A stretch of 64,000 nt of DNA, taken from Nemophila menziesii (lineage: Eukaryota > Streptophyta > Magnoliopsida > Boraginales > Hydrophyllaceae). A program made the translations under genes and the position numbers. Shown in pieces: positions 56,664 to 64,000 of this stretch. The stretch is from assembly GCA_029959085.1 (NCBI GenBank), contig JARWIR010000003.1:31015505-31079504 (forward strand), given 5' to 3'. Under the pieces are notes generated by a model, which ran no database searches, was not told where the DNA came from, and saw only the letters and a list, made by a program, of their open reading frames with translations. The stretch's first letter is position 1; each line of letters starts with the position of its first letter.

Positions 56664-57154
56664 TTAAAAGAACTAGTTGATAATCATATTTGTTTGAACA
56701 AGTGATGAGACACACATTGAAACCATATTTCTAATGGATCCTATTACTTTTGTTGATTTTTTTTTTTTAGGAAGAGTTGCAGGTAGGTCGGGGAAGAAGA
56801 ATGGGGAAGAAGAAGAAGGGGGGGAGGGGGGGGGGGGGGTAGGGGGTGCGGTGGGGGTGGGGGGGTTTATTTTATTATTTATTTTTAATGGTATGAAAAC
56901 TATTGATAAAAAACCTATTTTACCCATACTTTAATTTAATTAAATGATTAATTAGGATTAAGATTAAAAAAAAAATGTGACATGGAAATGCCACGTCACT
57001 TTTAACGGCAAAAATGGACGGAAAACGCACTCAGGGGTAACGGGGCACAAAAGTAAAACTTAAGGGGAAACGAGTCGCATTTTAAAGGTTAGGGGGCAAC
57101 CTGTCAATCGGGTATAAACACAGGAGGCAAAAGTGCTATTTACTCCTTAACGTT

Positions 57155-58149
57155 TAATCAATACTCTTTCTTTCTGTCCCTAAAAAGAAAAAAATCAGTA
57201 CTCGTACCCCAAACAAATGAAAATCTTGCATTAAATTTAAAAAGCAAAAGTGAAATATTTTCAAATTATTATCATACTTTTTGATCGTATCATTCAAAGT
57301 CAATAAAGAAGAAATTCGAAATCCATAATTTGCTCACTAAAGTTGTAGGAGAAACGATAAACGTAGAATCTTATAAAGAAACTATTAAGGCTATGGACGG
57401 AGAGGACGTTTTATTAAAGTTTAGACTTTAGACAAAAACAAATACATATATTAGTATATTACTTATTACATACAATATGGCTAGATTCCACTGAATGATC
57501 TTCCCAAGATCACCAGCTCCTAAAACTTTGGGCTCAGGAACGCACCAATATTTAAATAATGTGTATTTCAACCCTTGTCTGTCTTAGTCAAGTGAAATAC
57601 TAAAATAAAACTATTTGAAATTATTGTACCATGACTATTACTTAACTAATCGTATTGTTTCTTTTTGTCAATTGACTAATTAATTAGTTAATTAGCCATA
57701 TGAAAGCACTTGATATTGCTAGACCTTTGGTGGAAAAAATGATTCTCGTATCACGTGATCTTGCGTCAAATTTGAAGTGATGTTTAGTGGTAAGAATCAT
57801 TTGCTTTCTTTTTTCCATACATATGAGGAGAATCATTTTACTTTGAACTTTGCTTATTATAATTTACCTTTATACAACTCATATCTATTGGGTTACGTGG
57901 AATTAAATTTGTAAATTGAAAGTGCAAGCCGGCATGGACTAAGAGGTGCCAAAGAATTATAATATAGTCTTATTGACAAACTTGGGTTGAAAAATCTTTC
58001 TAGATCACAAGGTTGCTTAGGTTGAAATACTTAAACAAAAATACTTTAATTATAGGATTATGAGTCGAGAACAAAAGGCATTGGATTTGAACATGTGTAA
58101 GACGATAATAGTGGGAGAAAGACTCCTTCGCGAGGGAGTGATTGAATTC
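57155..58149. other. AT-rich intergenic sequence
   Basis: No gene, repeat end or RNA feature recognised. Confidence 0.45.
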
Positions 58150-59470
58150 AATGGAGTGGAGGAGAGATATTCCAAGTGGAGCAAATAAGTCTTTGGCTAT
58201 TTACGGTTAAATCGCATATAATCATTTGGTACTTTTCTAACTTTTGTCTCTCAGTGTCAATGTCGGCCCAACATAGTGTTTCCGGCGCCTTTGGGAGGAC
58301 GAGGGGTTCAACTGGGAACAGACATGGAAGCTTAAACTCCTGCAAAAGATTAGATTGTTTTATAGAAACTAGCGAAAAATAGATTCACATAACAGTAAAT
58401 TTGCACATAAAGGGATTACTGAAATCGCAAGAATGCTCCATATGTCACTTGGCTAGGGGAGATTTGTATCACTTGTTTATAGACTGTAAAGTGGAGGAGT
58501 TTGGAGTTGCATAATTATTTTTCTCCAAATGCATGCATCACAAGGGGAGCTAACAAAACTATAAAATGGAATTTAATTGCTGAATAGGTTCTTGGAGAAA
58601 ATCTATTGAGCAGAAGTCAATTAGTGGGGTTGCGTCAGCTCCCGAACATAGGTTCATATAATGGCAGCTTATGTACAGACTACTGGAATAGAGAAATTTT
58701 GGTGATGAGTGGCTAGGAACTTATCTTTATTCAAGAAAAATAAGGAAAGGACTCCAATGGACACTTATCTTTGTTGTTCTAGTTTGGACCATCTGAACCA
58801 AAAGAAACAAAGCTTTGTTTGATCATTCGTCTCGTTTACAAAATATGGATCGTGTGAATATGTATATCACTAGGATGACGAGTGATTTTGTTCGCACGCG
58901 GGGGGAAAGGATTGAGATGGGGGAGTTATAGTTTTGACGAGAAATCATCTAGTTAAATGGGTTAAACCAACATGATGAAATAAATTAAATATGGATGGGA
59001 GCTATAATAAACTTAAAGGTGAGGCTGGAATAAGAGAAATCATTAGGGACATAGAAGGTTCGTTTGTGCCTGGATTTGAGGGTGCATGTGTGGTGGAGTT
59101 TCTTTTCACTCTGAATTGTTAGCGCTACACTATGAGAGATATCGAGGATTTGACAACTTGTGCATAGAGACAGATTCGTGGGAGTTTCAGGTGATGATGG
59201 ATCTGGGGACTGACTTTTTCATATAGGGAGAGAATGTATGTTATATTACAGAGGAATCCTTGGCATGAGGCTAATTTGATTTTTGTGAAGCAAATATGTG
59301 CACAAATTTGTTGGCAAATAAGGGAGCATAGTCGAATGAGGAGCCAAGGAAGTTTGAAGATCCGCCAAGTTATTTATGGAATCAGATTACGAGCGGTAAG
59401 AGTGGTAGATCTATTATAGATCATCTATACCTAGAGTTGTTCTAGATACCCTTTAAGGGTATGTAAGTTA
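58150..59470 (+). pseudogene. Decayed LINE 3' end (zinc domain and RNase H)
   Basis: Fragments in shifting plus-strand frames: WKLKLLQKIRLF (about 58,310), CSICHLARGDLYHLFIDCK (about 58,435, zf-RVT type), VWTI-TKRNKALFD (about 58,785), NMDGSYNKLKGEAGIREIIRD (about 58,990, first RNase H strand), FDNLCIETDSWE and EANMCTNLLANKGA. Order and motifs match the C-terminus of plant L1 polymerases with RNase H. It differs from the LINEs at 17.9 and 60.4 kb, which have SDNL/TDNL...IQGIQQV in place of ETDS, so it is another lineage. Many stops and shifts. Confidence 0.75.
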
Positions 59471-60424
59471 ATAAAGCTTATGACTTCTCTTAGTCTCATA
59501 TGTATGTAAACAAAAATAGGAGTGGGTTTTGGGGTTGAGTACTTAAAAAAAAGACATAACTCATTGATTTAAAAATAGAAAGAAATGAATGGTTTAATAA
59601 ATTTAGTTGATTAAAAATTGAAGACTAAGGTAGGTCTTCTTCTTCTTCTTCTTCTTCTTCTTCTTCTTCTTCTTCTTCTTCTTCTTCTTCTTCTTCTTCT
59701 TCTTCTTCTTCTTCTTCTTCTTCTTCTTCTTCTTCTTCTTCTTCTTCTTCTTCTTCTTCTTTGGAATTTTGTGATTTTTTTGCTCTATCATAGCATTGGC
59801 ATGACCAAAAACCTTTTTTATTTGTATTTCGTATTTGTCATTCAAGTTTCTTTAGTCAAATCTTAAAGGGTCCTGATATTTCGGTGTTCTTCCTCTACGC
59901 CAAACGTCAGGGAGCAAATTTTTTCATCCTATTTCTTCTAAATTCTAAACCCTCTTTGTTGATATGTATGAAAGGGGAGGGGATCGTTAGTTTTGACCGT
60001 TATAGGTCTCATAGTCTGTTTGTTATGGCATATATCATTCAAGGTCGTGGCTCTCATTTGGTTTTTGGGTATTTAAAACATGTAGTTGTTATGACTTATG
60101 AAAACTTTGTCGAACGATTCGAGATGAATGAATGATATTTTGGTGTTTGGCTTACTAGTAAAGATGACTTTGCATTTCTTTCTACTTGTTAATCCTTGTT
60201 TTATATTTGTAATTAAGTGTTGTTGTTTTTATCGTTGTTTATCTACCTTGTAATTTTTTTGTGTTGAATAACATGACCTTTTCCGAAAAAAGAAGATAGA
60301 GAGTAAAAGATAAAAGAGTTCCACAAAATAAATATTGATAGGAAGAGAAAATATAAATCTGGTTAGTTCAACTTATAAGACTTTAAATAATTAGAAATCA
60401 CATACATGACATTTCATATTAAAA
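59471..60424. other. Intergenic sequence with (TTC)n microsatellite
   Basis: 59,636-59,761 is about 125 bases of pure TTC/CTT. It yields poly-Leu and poly-Lys frames that are not genes. The 83-codon frame at 59,884-60,135 has no recognisable domain. Confidence 0.6.
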
Positions 60425-63400
60425 AGTAAATGAAAAAAATTAATAAGTATGCCAATATGTTTTTGATTATATGGGAGAAATATTGGTATGATAGATCTAG
60501 ACAAAACTGGTTAATTTACGGGGATAAGAACACTAATTTTTTTTGTCTTCCTACTATTCAAAGAAGGAAGCATAATAGAGTAACTCGTATTAAAAATGAG
60601 AGAGGAATCTAGGAAGAAAGTAAAGACGGTATAAAATGTTGCTTTCAAGAATTTTATAACAAACTGTTTAAGGAGGCTCCGACAAATGTTTCAAAAAATG
60701 GACAAAGCATTAGAATTCGTAAAACCCTGTATCACGAAAGAAATTAATGAAGAACTTATTAAACAACCTAGTATAGAAGAAGTAGAAAAAGCAGTTGCAG
60801 AATTACCGGTTTCAAAAGCTCCAGGACCGGACGGTTTAAACGGTAACTTTTATAAAGAATTTTGGGACATTATTAAAATGGACGTTTTCATAGTTATTTT
60901 TGATTTCTTTAATTCTAATATCTCGATTGAAACCATCAACGATACGTTAATTACACTTATCCCAAAATGGGAAGTCCAGGAAAATTTGGGAGACTTTCGG
61001 CCGATCTCATGTGTAAACTTTATATATAAAATTATAGCGAAGATCTGATCTAATAGACTGAGGAATATTATGGATAGTATAATATCTCCTACACAATTAG
61101 CTTTTATCAAAGGCAGAGCGATTCAAGACAACATCATAATAGCACAGGAAATCTCTTTTTTTATGAGTAGGAAAAGGAAAAATAAGAAACATATGTCTGC
61201 AATAAAAATTGATATGGCAAAAGCATACGACCAAGTACGTTGGGATTTTATATTACTCATTCTTAGGAAAATGGGTTTTTGTGAAACTTGGGTTCAGTGG
61301 ATCAAAAACTGCATAACAACAGTATCCTTGAATATTAATCTTAATGGGGAATGTCTTCAAAACTTTAAATCGGGTAGGGGACTTAGACAAGGTGATCCTC
61401 TTTCCCCTTTCTTGTTTTCCATCATGACATAATCTTTGATTAGTATTATTGATTATAATATTAGTACGAGAGAAATTAGTGGTATACAAATAAACCGTAA
61501 TAGCCCTATCATTTCTCACGTATTATTTGCTGATGATTCGCTATTTTTATCAACTTAGAGGAAACAAATTTGGAATGTTTTAAAGAATGTTTGGGTACTT
61601 ATTGTGAAGGAACAGGACAAAGTATTAACTTTCACAAATCTTTAATACTTTTTAGTAAAGAAACACCACACGAAAGCAAAACAAGGATGACAGAAATAAT
61701 GAATATGAAGGAGGCAAAAGATTTAGGGTCTTATTTGGGTATCACATTATGTCATAAAAGATCTAAAGTAGAATTGATGGAATGGATAGCAAAAAAACTA
61801 TTTAAGAACACAGAGGGATGGAAAGCAAAACTATTATCGGAAGGAGGAAAGGAAGTTCTGATTAAAGCGATATTACAAGCTATACCTAATTATTATATGT
61901 CCATATTTGCTTTTCCAATCTCTTTTTGTAACAGTATAATCTCTGCAGTTTCTAACTTCTGGTGGAACTCGCGAGAAAAGAATAGAATACATTGGCTCGC
62001 TTGGGAAAAGATAGCTATAGGGAAACTAATTAGTGGTTTAGGTTTTAAGGATTTTAAAAGAATAAACATTGTCCTTCTCGGGGCTCAAGCCTGGAAACTA
62101 ATACAGAACCAAAAGACTCTTGCAGCGAAACTTCTGAAAGGTATTTACTTTCCGAAATCCTCGTTTCTTAATTGTAAATTGAGGTAGAGTAGAACATGGA
62201 GTTGGGCCAGTTTAATAGAAGGAAGAGATTTTATTAAAAAAATATGGGATTCACAAAATCGGAAACGGGAAAAACATTAAGATCTGGAAGGATAAATGGA
62301 TAGATACAGACTGGAAATTGAGAAACCAAAAGGGTGTATGTTAGAGAACGTAAATGAACTTATCTCCCAAGAAAATGTTACGTGGGACTCAGAAATATTA
62401 GATAATTTATTTCTAGAACCCATAATACCCCTGATAAAAAGGATAAAAATACATGATATTACGCAAAAAGATAGGTATATTTGGCCATTTTCGAAAGACG
62501 GGACATTTGATACAAAAACAGGATACAAGATAATTACAGTAGAAGAAGTGATACAAAAGCCGAACACTTCAAAAGCAAATACTAATCACAATTCCACGGT
62601 CTAGAGAGTAATTTGGAAATCAAACATACCCAAAAAGATAAAAATGTTTATGTGGCGGGCGATAAACAATGCGTTACCTACTAGGGAGAATTTACAAAAA
62701 AAGAAATGTGCGGACTCTAAAAGGTGCCTATGGTGTAACAATGACACCAAAACAGTAGAACATCTGTTACTATCGTGTAAGATGTGTAAAGAAATATGGG
62801 CAGATATTCCCCTTCAGATAAGAATTGAGGAGGATTTTAACGAATCAATTGAAGAATGGTTTCTTAAACTCATCCAAAATACAAAAAAGGGGGTGGGAGG
62901 AAGGCATTGTTAGATATATGATAATGATAAATGTTTGGAATATTTGGAAAGGGAAAATGAAAGCTATACATGAAGATGTGAAAGTAGATGGGAATAGTAT
63001 AATACAATCTACAACAAAACTCATGGAAGAAATACATGGAATAGACGGGAAGAGTACCCATAATAATAAGAGAGGTGGAGAGGAACGGAGTTATGAAATC
63101 ATAGAGGATGGGCGACATAATGAAACAGAGTTCGAAATTTATTGTGATGCATCTTTTAAAAACAAACTTGAACCAACCGGAATTGCAGTGGTCTTTGTGC
63201 ATATACCGAGCCAAACTACAAAGAAATATAGCTGCAATGTAGAATGTGACTCAATTACTAAAGGGGAAGCATTGGCAGTGCTAAAAGCAGTCGAGGCATG
63301 TAGGAATAAACAAGATAAGCAAACAGTCGTTTTTACCGATAACCTTGAGGTAATTCAAGGTATCCAGCAGGTGCCAGAAGCAGGTTGGGCTATTCAACCT

Positions 63401-63642
63401 ATTCTGCGTAACATAATCCAAAAGCAAAAAGGAGGAAGTTCTTGAGGTTTCAACACATCAAGAGGAATCTCAATGGCATTGCAGATAAAGTTGCAAAGGA
63501 AGCTAGGCACGGAGCTATGAAGGAACGAGAAATGACGATTAGCAATTCAAACTAACAAATAAACTATGTAAATTAGGAATAGGCTAAATAGATGTATTTT
63601 GTTGTTTTGGTGCTCCGGCACCTTTTGCTGTCCAAAAAAAAA
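60425..63642 (+). pseudogene. 5'-truncated LINE (plant L1 type) with RT, zinc and RNase H domains
   Basis: Starts inside the linker before RT (YWYDRSRQNWLIYGDKNTNFF) and keeps nearly all downstream domains in broken frames: SKAPGPDGLNG, TLIPKWEVQENLGDFRPISC, FIKGRAIQDNIIIAQE, IKIDMAKAYDQVRWDF, GLRQGDPLSPFLF, LFADDSLFL (about 61,530), a zinc-type block WRAINNALPTREN...CLWCNNDTKTVEHLLLSC (about 62,650-62,780), and RNase H (IYCDASFKNKLEPTGIAVV, FTDNLEVIQGIQQV). The stretch after 63,445 shifts frame and ends KLGIG-stop. Poly(A) at 63,634-63,642. Only a handful of stops and shifts break it, so it is fairly young. Same family as the fragment at 17.9 kb. No target duplication found. Confidence 0.9.
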
Positions 63643-64000
63643 TATAGGAGCCAAATTGGTGGAACGCCTTACCCACCTAAAACTGAAGGAACTCAATGAT
63701 CTCTTTGTAAATTCTAGAGTATAATGGTCTTTCCATATATATGAACTGAAACAGTTAAAACAACATGTGACAGGTTGCATAAATCAACCCCAAGAGCTAA
63801 CAATATTCGAAACAATCCTTACCATTAGAGCATTAAAAATAATTTTCTAGAGAAAGTATTGAAATTTGAGAAGCAATGGTGTCTTTTTATTAAGATTCCC
63901 ACGATAGAGTGGGAGGAAATAGGTAATTCTAACTTTTGAGTTTACACAGTCGATTGCAACACCAAGGTACAAGGTATTTGGTTAGAGGAATCCTAAAGGT
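63643..64000. other. Unassigned sequence at the window end
   Basis: No gene or repeat recognised in the last 358 bases. Confidence 0.4.

Larger units (their letters stand above)
55289..57145. mobile_element. Pack-MULE with captured gene fragments
   Basis: Long inverted repeats: 55,289-55,694 and 56,727-57,145, starting GAGTAAATAGCACTTTTGCC. Flanks TTTAACGTT (55,280-55,288) and CTTAACGTT (57,146-57,154) form a 9-bp duplication with one mismatch, as expected of MULEs. The interior of about 1 kb has no transposase. Instead it holds exon 1 of a DHQ-SDH gene and a DUF4283-type fragment, both on the minus strand. It must have been moved by a transposase made elsewhere. A homopolymer C/G tract (about 55,590-55,605 and 56,820-56,840) lies inside each repeat. 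Confidence 0.92.

Noticed and set aside
59603..59866. Poly-Lys and poly-Leu frames
   Set aside because: By-products of the (TTC)n microsatellite on either strand.

Overview
The window is plant nuclear DNA, most likely from a eudicot. It is AT-rich, has GT-AG introns, plant-type retrotransposons, MULE transposons and SINEs, and only two host genes that look functional. Nothing in it is bacterial or organellar. I cannot name the species.

Layout. 1-17,690: a degenerate L1-type LINE, split by a nearly complete Athila-type Ty3/gypsy element on the minus strand (1,669-16,016, target duplication ACGAT). Its left LTR is in turn interrupted by a solo LTR (2,640-4,176, target duplication AATGT). The nest therefore has three datable layers. 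17,869-18,590: an antisense LINE 3' end. 19,778-25,881: a complete MULE with 9-bp target duplications, an intact MURA-type transposase on the plus strand and a six-exon plant-mobile-domain (PMD) gene on the minus strand. The two genes converge, and the PMD gene sits where mudrB sits in maize MuDR. 25,981-27,793: a non-autonomous MULE-like element containing a SINE. 27,911-30,240: a small MITE, a ~108-bp tandem repeat and a coding remnant. 34,662-35,664: a small gene for a predicted plastid membrane protein. 35,757-36,572: two MITEs. 37,804-39,557: an intact hexose/H+ symporter gene (STP family). 40,975-50,070: debris of Athila-like elements in both orientations. 52,231-52,790: a hAT-like MITE. 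55,289-57,145: a Pack-MULE carrying the first exon of a dehydroquinate dehydratase/shikimate dehydrogenase gene and a DUF4283-type fragment. 58,150-63,642: two further degenerate LINEs.

How the parts work together. Most of the window is a record of transposition. The MULE looks autonomous: it has long inverted ends, a promoter at each end and two open genes. The Athila element keeps all its cis signals (LTRs, tRNA-Asp primer site, polypurine tract) and an open third ORF, but its gag-pol frame has one stop and one frameshift. Comparing it with the older Athila-like copies at 41-50 kb shows conserved non-coding architecture: a 3'-UTR hairpin whose stem is kept by a paired base change, and clusters of short palindromes in doublets 21-23 bp apart between pol and ORF3. 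The symporter and the small plastid protein gene are the only ordinary host genes, with no sign of shared function.
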